From: JAICLK01 sp963810525
Lineage (GTDB): Bacteria > Patescibacteriota > Saccharimonadia > Saccharimonadales > UBA4665
DNA length: 64,000 bases
Reading direction: 5' to 3'
NCBI GenBank assembly: GCA_963810525.1
Contig: CAWENB010000003.1
Span: 434,001 to 498,000 of the forward strand
A model generated the notes under the pieces. The model searched no databases. It saw only the letters and a list, made by a program, of their open reading frames with translations, and was not told the DNA's origin. Below are positions 1-7,812 of the stretch, one piece after another. Numbering within the stretch: the stretch's first letter is position 1; each line of letters starts with the position of its first letter. Both the position numbers and the translations under genes were made by a program.

Positions 1-170
1 GTGTCATAGCGGTAATCATAGTCGTCATTGGCGGTTTGCAGTTCGTTACATCGCAGGGTGACCCCCAGGCAGCGGCCCGGGCGCGCATGACCATAATCTA
101 CGCCGTCATCGGCTTGGCGATAGCCATCAGCGCCGAAGCGATTGTGGCGTTTGTGCTCAATAAATTTTGA
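1..170 (+). CDS. T4SS-type pilin-like protein, 5' truncated by window edge
   Basis: The open frame starts at base 3 and ends with TGA at 168-170, giving 55 residues that are the C-terminal part of a small two-helix membrane protein. What remains is the end of one hydrophobic helix, the turn motif GGLQFVTSQGDP, and a second helix ending FVLNKF. The same helix, GG(x)nGD turn, helix, FV(L)xK ending is found in the next three genes, so this is the fourth member of a tandem family related to the CPR T4SS_pilin/VirB2-TrbC group. Only 3 nt separate it from the next start, which suggests co-transcription. Function as a secretion or pilus subunit is inferred from family and context. Confidence 0.75.
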   Translation, partial: VIAVIIVVIGGLQFVTSQGDPQAAARARMTIIYAVIGLAIAISAEAIVAFVLNKF

Positions 171-173
171 ACA

Positions 174-584
174 ATGAAAAAGATTCTCATCATTTTAGCT
201 TTGCTCGTCGGTATGCTGGGCCCGGCGTTTGCGCTGGCTGGTTCTGCGGGCGCGGTCAACGTATTTCAGGCTTGCAGCGGAAATGACGGTGCGAACAATG
301 GCGCCGGCGCCGGCAATAGTCAGGTCTGCCAGGAGCAAAAGTCGGGCGGCAATAGTAATCCGATTATCAATGCCCTCAAAGTCGCGCTTGAAATAATCTC
401 CATCATTGTGGGGTTTGCGGCTGTCGTCATGATAGTCCTTGGCGGCATTAAGATGACTATGTCGGGCGGCGATCCTTCGAATGTTAAATCGGGACGCGAT
501 ACGGTTATCTATTCCCTGATAGGCGTCGTAATCGCATTGTTTGCACAGATTATCGTTGTATTTGTCCTGGACAAGTTAAAATGA
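174..584 (+). CDS. T4SS-type pilin-like protein (tandem paralog 2)
   Basis: 136 residues. A cleavable signal peptide (MKKILIILALLVGMLG..., likely cut after GSAGA near residue 27) is followed by a short exported loop with two cysteines (ACSG and SQVC) that could form a disulfide. Two hydrophobic helices follow (about 67-92 and 110-134), joined by a short polar turn with the motif GGIKMTMSGGDP. This is the architecture of VirB2/TrbC-like pilins and of the CPR T4SS_pilin family. It starts 3 nt after the preceding paralog's stop and has no clear Shine-Dalgarno, so translation may be coupled. The substrate and the rest of the secretion machine are not in the window. Confidence 0.8.
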   Translation: MKKILIILALLVGMLGPAFALAGSAGAVNVFQACSGNDGANNGAGAGNSQVCQEQKSGGNSNPIINALKVALEIISIIVGFAAVVMIVLGGIKMTMSGGDPSNVKSGRDTVIYSLIGVVIALFAQIIVVFVLDKLK

Positions 585-759
585 TGAGAGCAGGACGAAC
601 AGACATGGCGCATTTTGGTCCAGTACTAACGCTCCGATGCTCTCGTACTGCTCAAGCACGTTTCGCTTCGGAGCCCGCCATATCTTGCCCGGCCTTGGCC
701 AAACAAGGCCCGCTGCTCGATGTTGGATCATACGGTGTAAGCCCTAGAAAGGTTGGATT

Positions 760-1170
760 ATGATAACAAAAATCAAACTATTGTTAATGGCGCTCCCCCT
801 GCTCGGTGTGCTCGGGTTGACGGGGTCGGCGGCGGCTTTGTCGTCTGGCGGTTTACCGACGCATGTCACCGCGAGCTTTCAAGGCCAGGCATGTAGCGGC
901 ATAAGCCAGCTTGGCGGCACCGGCTGTGGCGGCGGCGCGGATACCGAAATATCGCACCTCATGGATACCGCACTTAACCTGTTGTCGCTGGCTGCGGGCT
1001 TTATCGCAATAGTGATGATAATCGTGAGCGGCATGCGATTCATTACGGCAAATGGTGAGTCATCATCGATCGCCAGCGCCCGCTCTTCCCTCATATATGC
1101 GCTAGTCGGCATTGTCATAGCCGCAATCGCGCAAATACTGGTACACTTTGTTATAGGTAAGGTGCTCTAG
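760..1170 (+). CDS. T4SS-type pilin-like protein (tandem paralog 3)
   Basis: 136 residues, the same length as the preceding paralog. Signal peptide to about residue 26 (ending SAAA), an exported loop with two Cys (QACSG and TGCGG), helix 1 around 70-92, the turn GMRFITANGES, and helix 2 ending HFVIGKVL. The ATG follows a weak AAAGG. A 175-bp gap separates it from the upstream paralog and contains only implausible short frames. The sequence has diverged strongly from its neighbours while architecture and the Cys pair are kept, which indicates old tandem duplication with specialisation. Confidence 0.8.
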   Translation: MITKIKLLLMALPLLGVLGLTGSAAALSSGGLPTHVTASFQGQACSGISQLGGTGCGGGADTEISHLMDTALNLLSLAAGFIAIVMIIVSGMRFITANGESSSIASARSSLIYALVGIVIAAIAQILVHFVIGKVL

Positions 1171-1243
1171 AAGTAACCATGAGCGGCTTGAACAAAGACG
1201 TTTGGCTATGCTATAAACTAGGTAAGGAAACGAAAGGCAAACT

Positions 1244-1660
1244 ATGATTAGCAAACTCAAAAAAATCATTCTGACAGCTTCGGCATTGAGCTTATTGGCG
1301 ACCCCCATGCTCGCTCCGGCTTTGGTGTCTGCACAAACCGTCAGTCAAGGCATACAGTCTAATATTTGTGGCGGGACTAATGCGTCGGCGAGCGATAACA
1401 GCGGCTGTAATACGGCGCAGGCGAATTCTCAGGTCAGTACTATCATGACCAATGTTATTAACTTCTTCTCGTTGCTCGTCGGTATCGTTGCGGTCATCAT
1501 GATTATTATCGGCGGCTTCCAGTATGTCATGTCCAACGGCGATTCGGGCAAAATCAGCACCGCGAAGAATACCATTATCTTCGCTTTGGTCGGTCTCATC
1601 ATCGTGGCGATGGCGCAGTTTATCGTCCACTTCGTTCTCGGTAAGATTGCAGGTTACTAA
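1244..1660 (+). CDS. T4SS-type pilin-like protein (tandem paralog 4)
   Basis: 138 residues. Signal peptide to about residue 30 (VSA-QTV), an exported loop with two Cys (NICGG and SGCN), helix 1 around 70-92, the turn GGFQYVMSNGDSGK, and helix 2 ending HFVLGKIAGY. An AAAGG lies about 8 nt before the ATG. It is the last gene of the pilin tandem and is followed by a strong bidirectional hairpin terminator at 1714-1749. Family membership (CPR T4SS_pilin, VirB2-like) rests on architecture shared with the three upstream paralogs. Confidence 0.8.
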   Translation: MISKLKKIILTASALSLLATPMLAPALVSAQTVSQGIQSNICGGTNASASDNSGCNTAQANSQVSTIMTNVINFFSLLVGIVAVIMIIIGGFQYVMSNGDSGKISTAKNTIIFALVGLIIVAMAQFIVHFVLGKIAGY

Positions 1661-1713
1661 TCGAAGGCGCATAAGACGCGGGTACCGGCGCCTTATGTCT
1701 CCCCTCCTGCTTC

Positions 1714-1749
1714 ATCTAAAACAAGCCCGAAATCGGGCTTGTTTTAGAT
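1714..1749. terminator. Bidirectional rho-independent terminator
   Basis: A perfect 17-bp stem with a 2-nt loop. The arms are ATCTAAAACAAGCCCGA and its exact complement, so a T-run follows the GC-rich core on both strands. It lies between the convergent pilin cluster (+) and hsp20 (-) and probably ends both transcripts. Confidence 0.85.
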
Positions 1750-1780
1750 TGGCGAAGCGAATATTATGCGTCGCTGAAGT

Positions 1781-2275
1781 TTAAAGCACTTGAATCTTTT
1801 TGACCGTATCTTGCTTGACCTTGCCAAAGCTGATGGTTAGAACGCCGTCTTTCAGTACGGCCTCAATGTCATCTTCCTTAACAGGCACCGGCAGCGCGAT
1901 ACTACGGGCGAATTCACCCCAATAGCATTCTTGCAGGAAGTAGTTCTCTACATCATCCTCATTGCCCGCTGAAAGCGTACCGCGAACGGTTAAGGTGTTG
2001 TCGGAAATGCTTACGTCCAAATCGCTTTTGTTGACGCCGGCGGTTCGAGCCTTTACGACAAGACGTTCTCGAGTCTCGTAGACGTCTACAGCTAACTGGC
2101 CCGGGACAGCCTCTTCTTCATCCCATTCATCTTGCGCGGCGACCGGTTGAGGTTGGGCAGCAGGGGCAGCGGTATTATCTGCGGCGGCAGCTACATCATC
2201 ATCACCCAAAAAGGCGGCGGTGAGTTCGTCCTCTTCCATGAGAAGGTCGTCTTGATCGCGATTACGTCGCGCCAT
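1781..2275 (-). CDS. Hsp20/alpha-crystallin family small heat shock protein
   Basis: 164 residues from the ATG at 2275, which has a good GGAGGGT ribosome site; an upstream extension of the frame has no support. The N-terminal ~60 residues are acidic and Ala/Pro-rich. The C-terminal ~100 residues are an alpha-crystallin domain beginning VDVYETRERLVVKA and containing SDLDVSISDNTLTVRG, with the GVLTI strand near the end (DGVLTISFGK). These are typical of the Hsp20 chaperones, which hold unfolding proteins without using ATP. A promoter with TATACT lies about 55 bp upstream. A convergent terminator follows. Confidence 0.9.
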   Translation of the reverse strand: MARRNRDQDDLLMEEDELTAAFLGDDDVAAAADNTAAPAAQPQPVAAQDEWDEEEAVPGQLAVDVYETRERLVVKARTAGVNKSDLDVSISDNTLTVRGTLSAGNEDDVENYFLQECYWGEFARSIALPVPVKEDDIEAVLKDGVLTISFGKVKQDTVKKIQVL

Positions 2276-2329
2276 AGTTGTTACCCTCCAAATTATGTAA
2301 CAAAGTCCTTGCGTTTTTGTATTATTAGC

Positions 2330-2359
2330 AGTATAGCTTAGGGATCGAGAGGCGCGCAA
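2330..2359 (-). promoter_or_regulatory. Predicted sigma70-type promoter of hsp20
   Basis: Reading the minus strand, TTGCGC (2359-2354) and TATACT (2335-2330) are 18 bp apart, about 55 bp before the hsp20 start codon. No CIRCE-like repeat is seen here, unlike at groES. Confidence 0.45.
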
Positions 2360-2783
2360 TATTGGAATGTGTAAAATACCTAATTTACAACACATTAAAT
2401 ACAACAATGAACATTTTAGATAAAAACTGGACAAGCTGCCGGATATGTACGTTGTATGCGTTGTAGCACACCCGTCGCCGTTGTTACGATTAGGCCTCAG
2501 CCGTAGCCCGCGAGTTGGCGGGTGTAACCGGGCTTCGATATGCTTCCCTGCTTTCCTGTCATGGCCAACGAAAAACAGTCCGGCGTAGTCAGTGTGCACC
2601 GCAGACCGCAAATGGAACGAGCTTTTCGGATCTGGCGCCCGGGACTCGCGTAAAGGAGCGTGTATGACGTCGCGGCGGCCGCCGCGACACTGGAGGCGGT
2701 AGCGGAAACGCCTAAAAAGTGGTGGTCACTTAAAAGATTGAGGCTGTCGTTTTTGTCCGCGCCTAGCTTCCCTTGGCTTAAAT

Positions 2784-2792
2784 TGCTATAAT
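2784..2792 (+). promoter_or_regulatory. Extended -10 promoter for the tRNA-Ser pair
   Basis: TGCTATAAT is a consensus extended -10 (TGnTATAAT). It would start a transcript near 2799 that runs into tRNA-Ser(UGA) at 2941. Confidence 0.45.
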
Positions 2793-2940
2793 CACCTCTG
2801 TAATTTCAAAACCGTATTACATTGAGTTTTGGAAGAAACGCGGTATTGTAGGACGCATCAGGGGGAAAGGCAGCCTGAGCTCGAATTCGTTCCGAGCCCG
2901 GTTTAAGTGAGAAAAACCGCAAGTTTGTCTCACTTTCTGA

Positions 2941-3030
<90 letters not shown>

Positions 3031-3186
3031 AAATTAAGGAACCTGAACTACGGGATGCTTCCGGGAATGGTTCCAAGAGTTTCAAACTAATAAGTACAAG
3101 TCGGAACGGTACTCTGGTGGAGCTAGAATAGCTGACAGGCGAAGACTTCGGAGATGATGCCGAGACCGTAGATACCGACAATATGG

Positions 3187-3192
3187 TACAAT
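3187..3192 (+). promoter_or_regulatory. -10 element for tRNA-Ser(GCU)
   Basis: TACAAT preceded by TGG (an extended -10 context) lies 13 nt before the tRNA 5' end. This suggests the second tRNA-Ser has its own promoter. Confidence 0.45.
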
Positions 3193-3205
3193 AGCTCAGT
3201 CGTAC

Positions 3206-3298
3206 GGAGAGGTACCCAAGTGGCTGAAGGGGACGGTTTGCTAAATCGTTAGTGGGGCGCGAGTTCCAGCGAGGGTTCGAATCCCTCCCTCTCCGCCA
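3206..3298 (+). tRNA. tRNA-Ser(GCU)
   Basis: 93 nt with encoded CCA. The acceptor GGAGAGG/CCTCTCC is the same as in the upstream tRNA-Ser. The anticodon loop is TTGCTAA (anticodon GCT), with a long variable arm. It reads AGC/AGU. Confidence 0.97.
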
Positions 3299-3306
3299 AA
3301 AAACAC

Positions 3307-3330
3307 GCCCGCAAAGTATGCGGGCATTTT
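3307..3330 (+). terminator. Rho-independent terminator after tRNA-Ser(GCU)
   Basis: GCCCGC, a 7-nt loop and GCGGGC, followed by ATTTT. It sits 8 nt after the tRNA. Confidence 0.8.
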
Positions 3331-3393
3331 GTTTGGTATGGACGGGTACTTTGTACTTTGTATGTCCAAATACGCTCGTGTACAATATCGCTT

Positions 3394-4059
3394 ATGGACG
3401 GAGATGATTCCCGGCCGCCAGACGGCCAATCTAGCCAGTGGCACTACAAATCGGATAACGCGGATGATGACGAGGTATCGAAGCGCGATAAAATCCCGCC
3501 CGAATACGATTCCGGCGAGCAGGATGAGCAGTCAACTATGCTACACCCCGACGAGTACGCGCCGGACTCGACGGACCAGCAATTACCACAAAGCGACCCT
3601 GACGACTCTGTATCATGGTCGGCTTCAGAGTTTATCGCCCATCACAAATCGGCGAGCTGGTATGGTGTGCTCGGACTGGCGACATTAGTTGTCGCGGCAC
3701 TTGTCTTTTTAATAACGAGAGACAAGATTTCTACCGTTGTGATAATTTTTGTCGGAATCATTTTCGGCATTTCGGCGTCACGGCAACCGCGCACGCTGGG
3801 TTACCGGGTCGATGCCGCAGGCTTGACGATCGGTCCGAAACTCTATGCATACGAGCAGTTTCGGGCATTCGCCGTCATGCGGGAAGACGCATTTTCGAGT
3901 GTTGTATTCATGCCGCTCAAACGCTTTACGCCGCTGCTGACGATTTACTACGACCCTAAGGACGAGCAGCATATTATCCGTATTTTATCCGATCGTTTGC
4001 CGCTGGACACACATAAGCTCGATTGGATTGATCAGCTCATGCGCCGAGTTCGCTTCTAA
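3394..4059 (+). CDS. Membrane protein with acidic N-terminal region
   Basis: 221 residues from the ATG at 3394. Residues 1-80 are very acidic, polar and probably disordered. Two closely spaced TM helices (about 90-135, GVLGLATLVVAALVFLI and TVVIIFVGIIFGI) are followed by a ~85-residue soluble region (LGYRVDAAGLTIG...FAVMREDAF...) that resembles bacterial PH-like membrane-protein tails. I do not recognise a specific family. A longer frame exists, but a TACAAT at 3381-3386 lies 7 nt before this ATG, pointing to a leaderless mRNA and this start. Function is unknown. Confidence 0.7.
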   Translation: MDGDDSRPPDGQSSQWHYKSDNADDDEVSKRDKIPPEYDSGEQDEQSTMLHPDEYAPDSTDQQLPQSDPDDSVSWSASEFIAHHKSASWYGVLGLATLVVAALVFLITRDKISTVVIIFVGIIFGISASRQPRTLGYRVDAAGLTIGPKLYAYEQFRAFAVMREDAFSSVVFMPLKRFTPLLTIYYDPKDEQHIIRILSDRLPLDTHKLDWIDQLMRRVRF

Positions 4060-4129
4060 AGACCGCAGTTGATTTTGGCAACAGTTTAGATTACACTGTG
4101 CCCATTCTTTAATCTTAGGAACTAAAAAA

Positions 4130-5176
4130 ATGAGCACACCCGCAAATTCTCTCGCCGTACATAGCGACTTTGTTACCGGTATGGACGCCGGCGGCACCAA
4201 AATCCTGGCCGTCGACAACCGAAGCCTGACTACGCACCGCTTCCCTTCTCAGGACTATACGGATATGTACACGGTGTTGGAGGCATACTTTACCGCCGCT
4301 CAGGCCCGACCGCGCCGTGTCGTGATTGCTATGGCCGGCCCACGTGATGACGAAACGGGTGATGTGCACCCCACGAATCTGTCGTGGCCGGTGTTTAGTC
4401 CGAACGAAGCGGCCAGGCGTTATCCCGGAACGGAATTCATAACCGTGCACGATCTTGCAGGTGCGGCGGCCGGAGCCTTGCACGCCACCAGTATTGACTT
4501 GCATACGCTTAAATCCGGTAAAGCGGTAAACAACGGCCCGATAATCACCGTTACTATTAGTACCGGCGTGGGTATCTGCACCGCGATTTGGGATGCGAAG
4601 GCCAAACGCCGCGTCCTGTTTTCGGGCGAAGGCGGGCATATCGGATTCCAGCCACGCAATGAGGCAGAGCGCCGCCACCTGGCTCATATCCATACCAAGC
4701 ATGCTTATCCTTCCGTTGAGTTGGCTATTTCCGGAAAACACGGCATTGAAAGCTGGATCGAGCACAGTCCCGAACTCACGGATGCGCACAAGCTCAAAGC
4801 GGCGCTCGACCGGGCGATTGAGGCTGGCCGTCCGGCTGGAGCTGTGTTGTTGGAGTTTGCGACCGAAGGATCAGGTGCGGACCGGGATGCCGCGCATAAC
4901 GTCCTGGCCAATATAGGCGTGTTAGTGGGTAACGTTCTGGCCGATCTCGCGCTAGCATACAGGTCAACCGGCGGCATTTACCTGACCGGCAGTGTTGCGC
5001 TCGGGCTGGGCGAGTACTGGGCTGAACAAACTGATTTCACGAAAACTTTCGTGCGTCACGGCACACCGGAACACGCGGCTTGGCTGGAGCCAATGCTTGA
5101 CGCCATACCCATTTACCTCATTACCAATCCGGAGGTGGGCGCCGCCGGGGCGCTCGTGCTGGCGAAAGAAGACTAA
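4130..5176 (+). CDS. glk: Glucokinase-like sugar kinase (Glk family)
   Basis: 348 residues. Glucokinase phosphorylates glucose to glucose-6-phosphate with ATP in the cytoplasm. Visible signatures are the phosphate-1 loop DAGGTK (19-24), the catalytic-base region VHDLAGA with Asp108, the STGVGI glycine-rich motif (144-149), and EGGHIGF (167-173), which matches the bacterial Glk family rather than repressor-type ROK proteins (no HTH, no CxCGxxGC zinc motif). AGGA precedes the ATG. A bifunctional phosphoglucose/phosphomannose isomerase is encoded at 42219-43247, so hexose-phosphate entry is plausible. Substrate specificity is not proven by sequence. Confidence 0.82.
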   Translation: MSTPANSLAVHSDFVTGMDAGGTKILAVDNRSLTTHRFPSQDYTDMYTVLEAYFTAAQARPRRVVIAMAGPRDDETGDVHPTNLSWPVFSPNEAARRYPGTEFITVHDLAGAAAGALHATSIDLHTLKSGKAVNNGPIITVTISTGVGICTAIWDAKAKRRVLFSGEGGHIGFQPRNEAERRHLAHIHTKHAYPSVELAISGKHGIESWIEHSPELTDAHKLKAALDRAIEAGRPAGAVLLEFATEGSGADRDAAHNVLANIGVLVGNVLADLALAYRSTGGIYLTGSVALGLGEYWAEQTDFTKTFVRHGTPEHAAWLEPMLDAIPIYLITNPEVGAAGALVLAKED

Positions 5177-5289
5177 TCCTTATATAGATCTGGCTTCGTG
5201 ATAAATATCACGTACCTGGTGTTAGCACTTTAACTTACAGCAGCTAGAAGACGGTGCAAAATAGTAGGTGCTAAAGGGAGGAGTTAGCA

Positions 5290-5454
5290 ATGGCAGATTT
5301 AGCTGTCGACCAGTCTACGCGTGAGCGCCTGGAGGCCGAGCAACGCAAACGCTTCATACGACGCATGGAACGCAAGCTTGCTTTCAAAGCGGCCCTGCAC
5401 CGCAACCGGCGCCAACAGTTCCGTGCACGTCTGCAACGACTACGTGAATGGTAG
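5290..5454 (+). CDS. Small Arg-rich basic protein, 54 aa
   Basis: Starts at an ATG with a very strong AGGGAGGAG ribosome site 5-6 nt upstream and ends at TAG 5452-5454. The product is highly charged (MADLAVDQSTRERLEAEQR..., then RRMERKLAFK and RLQRLREW), likely one long amphipathic helix with about 14 Arg. A hairpin with a T-run follows at 5461-5491. No family is recognised; nucleic-acid or ribosome association is a guess from charge. The combination of ribosome site, start, stop and terminator makes it a credible gene. Confidence 0.65.
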   Translation: MADLAVDQSTRERLEAEQRKRFIRRMERKLAFKAALHRNRRQQFRARLQRLREW

Positions 5455-5460
5455 CGCCCT

Positions 5461-5491
5461 AAAAAACGAACGACGGTTCGATGTTGTTTTT
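5461..5491 (+). terminator. Rho-independent terminator after the small basic gene
   Basis: CGAAC-GACG-GTTCG stem-loop (5467-5480), followed by ATGTTGTTTTT. The stem is short (5 bp), with A-runs before and T-runs after. Confidence 0.55.
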
Positions 5492-5603
5492 AGTTATAAT
5501 AAATACCCCTGTAATATAAGCAATATCGACCCTAGTACACACTATTAAATCGACAAAATTGACATTTTAGTATATATTAGGGGCATACAGGGAGATTACG
5601 CGT

Positions 5604-6086
5604 ATGCCACCAGATTATCAGTCACCATCTCGGCAAGTTTCGGCGCCACGGATTATTGTGCTGGCGGTGCTCATTATCGGTCTGATCGTGCTTATTTGGC
5701 TCGTCTTCTTTCATCATCCGAACCAGAATTCTAATACATCGTCAAATTCGCAGAGTAGCAATAGTCAACAGCGCAAATCAGGAACTTCAACTACCTCATC
5801 CGGCTCGACTCAAACTAAAACTTCCGGTTCGGGCTCCGGCAGTAACAAAACATCGACTGGATCGTCTCAGCTGAGCAGCAGTAGCGGGACTTCGCCGTCC
5901 GGCTCTGGCTCGAGTTCTGGAAACCAGACGGCGAATTCAGCCTCGTCCTCAAGTACTACTTCCGGTTCGTCGCAAACGCTTACGAATACCGGTCCTGGTG
6001 ACGAAGTAACTTTATTTATTGGCGCCACGCTTTTTGGCGCGGCTGCCCGCTACCTCTATCTCCGAACCAAACAGTTGGCTCGATAA
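5604..6086 (+). CDS. Ser/Thr-rich surface protein with N-terminal TM and sortase-like C-terminal tail
   Basis: 160 residues, with an AGGGAG ribosome site upstream. The N-terminal TM helix (about 14-38) is followed by ~90 residues of almost pure Ser/Gly/Thr/Asn/Gln linker, then the motif LTNTGPGDE, a hydrophobic helix (TLFIGATLFGAA) and a basic tail RTKQLAR. The order LxxTG, helix, positive tail is that of a cell-wall sorting signal, but the proline of LPXTG is Thr here. It could alternatively be a simple two-TM protein with a low-complexity external loop. It lies immediately upstream of the cohesin gene, in a surface-protein cluster. Confidence 0.65.
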   Translation: MPPDYQSPSRQVSAPRIIVLAVLIIGLIVLIWLVFFHHPNQNSNTSSNSQSSNSQQRKSGTSTTSSGSTQTKTSGSGSGSNKTSTGSSQLSSSSGTSPSGSGSSSGNQTANSASSSSTTSGSSQTLTNTGPGDEVTLFIGATLFGAAARYLYLRTKQLAR

Positions 6087-6174
6087 CCGAAGATTCTGCC
6101 GAGTCGCTCACGCTTTATTTGCAGTACCCCTAGAAAGTGGGTATACTTAATTCTGTAAAATCCAAAAAACCAAT

Positions 6175-7524
6175 ATGCGCTTCAAAACAAAATTTGCCGT
6201 ACTCGCACTCGCTGCTGTACTTGGAGTGGGATTGTGGCCGTCACAAGGGTATGCGGCAACGGGCCTAATTTATATTTCGCCTTCGGGCACTAGTGTAAGT
6301 AAGGGTAAAGAGGTAACGGTAAACCTCCGAATAAATCCCGGTACCGCAGTCAACGCCGTACAGGCGACTGTTAACTATAATTCGTCCGATTTACAGTACG
6401 TTACTTCCTCGCTTGGTGCATTTTCGGCCTGCACCGTAGATTCCGGCGTGTCGTTTGCCTGCGCCAAGCTCGGTGGCAGCACGAGCAGCGATTCGCTTAT
6501 CGCCAGCATTACATTCAAAGCATTGGTCGGGAGTGGCTCAGCTTCACTGTCGGTGAGCGGCGCCAACGCGGCTTCGGCCAGTAGCAGCACCTATACTAAC
6601 CCGTCTAGCAGCGGCGGCTCCATTAGCTTTACTTCCCCGTCATCGCCAAAGCCATCGTCCGGATCCGGCGCCCGTTCATCCGGCGGTTCAAGCGCATCCA
6701 GTACGACAAGTACTGCTTCGTCTACCTCCACGTCGCCGAGCACCACTGGTGGCAGCACAACGACAACAAAAACTTCCAAAAATAACGCGCCGTTGCATTC
6801 GGTCAGCAGCTCGCACACTACGATAACGGTCCTGAGCTCAAACATAGAGTTTAACTCGGCAGCCGTAACGATTTCTGCCACTACGCCGGTCCAAACGTAT
6901 ATAAAGTACGGCACCGACAACGGTAACCTGGCCCAAGCCACTCCGCTCAGTAATTTCGGTAAGCAAGCGATAATCACACTCGACAGCCCGTCGCTTACTC
7001 CCGGTACCACCTACTATTATCAAGCTATTGCGAAGGATAGCAGCGGTAAGGTCGTGGCAGACAGTTCTGTACAGTCATTCACTACCAGGGGCTACGCGTT
7101 GAGCGTAACCGTGCTCGACAGCAACTATCATCCGGTTGTTGGCAAACTGGTAACCCTCCACTCCGTGCCGATGACGGCCAAGACTAATGACAAGGGAGTG
7201 GCTACTTTTACGGACGTTGCGCCCGGCGCCCATCATATTGATTACACTTCCGGAGGACACACGTACACGCAGCTCGTATATGTCGCCAATAACGTTGTGG
7301 ATACAAACGGAACGCAATCGGCCGCCAAACAAACTGCGGCCGTGGTGCTGCATGGCTACGAGCAATCGAAGGCTGATTCTTCCTTGGGCAGGACGGTCGG
7401 CATTCTTGCCGTAGTTGCCGCGATTGGAGTGATTGTGGTAGCGCGGGAAGTTGTCGTCTCGCGCGTCGCCGAAAAACGTGTGGTCGAGTCGTTCAAGCAC
7501 ACCAAAACGCCAAACGTGACCTGA
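6175..7524 (+). CDS. Membrane-anchored cohesin-domain surface protein
   Basis: 449 residues. Signal peptide (1-27), a cohesin-like beta-sandwich (about 30-150: IYISPSGTSVSKGKEVTVNL, VQATVNYNSSDLQYV, LIASITFKAL), and a Ser/Thr linker to ~215. Then come a fibronectin-III/purple-acid-phosphatase-N-like domain (to ~305: YIKYGTDNG, LTPGTTYYYQAIAKDSSG), a CNA-B/carboxypeptidase-regulatory-like sandwich (~307-395), a C-terminal TM helix (~405-425) and a basic tail. Cohesins bind dockerin modules; the convergent neighbour at 7813-9618 ends in a type I dockerin. It probably displays that protease on the cell surface. Binding is inferred, not shown. Confidence 0.8.
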   Translation: MRFKTKFAVLALAAVLGVGLWPSQGYAATGLIYISPSGTSVSKGKEVTVNLRINPGTAVNAVQATVNYNSSDLQYVTSSLGAFSACTVDSGVSFACAKLGGSTSSDSLIASITFKALVGSGSASLSVSGANAASASSSTYTNPSSSGGSISFTSPSSPKPSSGSGARSSGGSSASSTTSTASSTSTSPSTTGGSTTTTKTSKNNAPLHSVSSSHTTITVLSSNIEFNSAAVTISATTPVQTYIKYGTDNGNLAQATPLSNFGKQAIITLDSPSLTPGTTYYYQAIAKDSSGKVVADSSVQSFTTRGYALSVTVLDSNYHPVVGKLVTLHSVPMTAKTNDKGVATFTDVAPGAHHIDYTSGGHTYTQLVYVANNVVDTNGTQSAAKQTAAVVLHGYEQSKADSSLGRTVGILAVVAAIGVIVVAREVVVSRVAEKRVVESFKHTKTPNVT

Positions 7525-7812
7525 GCTTATCCGTCCATTCCCCGGCAGACGTCCGGGATTGCCGGGCACTAGCACGGGTTTTGTCCGCCTGGACGCGGGA
7601 GCGGACCGGTCGCCGGCAGGTGGAAAATTGGGGGCTGTGTCGTACCCTTCCCTGTCGCTGAAAGCTTGACGATTCATTTTTACGGCCCTGGTGCGGATTG
7701 TTCAAACTATAAAAACTATTGCGCAGGCATTCGCCAGTATGAGTAAAATGCTTATGCTCTAAAGCGGTTTTGTTTGGATTAAGCTAGCCCGTCCACCGAT
7801 TTTGTTCGATCT

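Larger units (their letters stand above)
2276..2940. other. 665-bp non-coding stretch between hsp20 and tRNA-Ser
   Basis: No credible gene. The first ~120 bp hold the hsp20 promoter. The segment 2450-2700 is GC-rich and self-complementary, for example ACACCCG near 2467 and CGGGTGT near 2520. The segment 2780-2940 holds an extended -10 and a GTGAGA/TCTCAC hairpin (about 2907-2933) just before tRNA-Ser. It does not match RNase P, tmRNA, 6S or SRP RNA signatures that I could recognise. Confidence 0.5.

Noticed and set aside
581..763. 60-aa ORF between pilin paralogs
   Set aside because: Overlaps the preceding stop and the next start, has no family resemblance and poor codon pattern.
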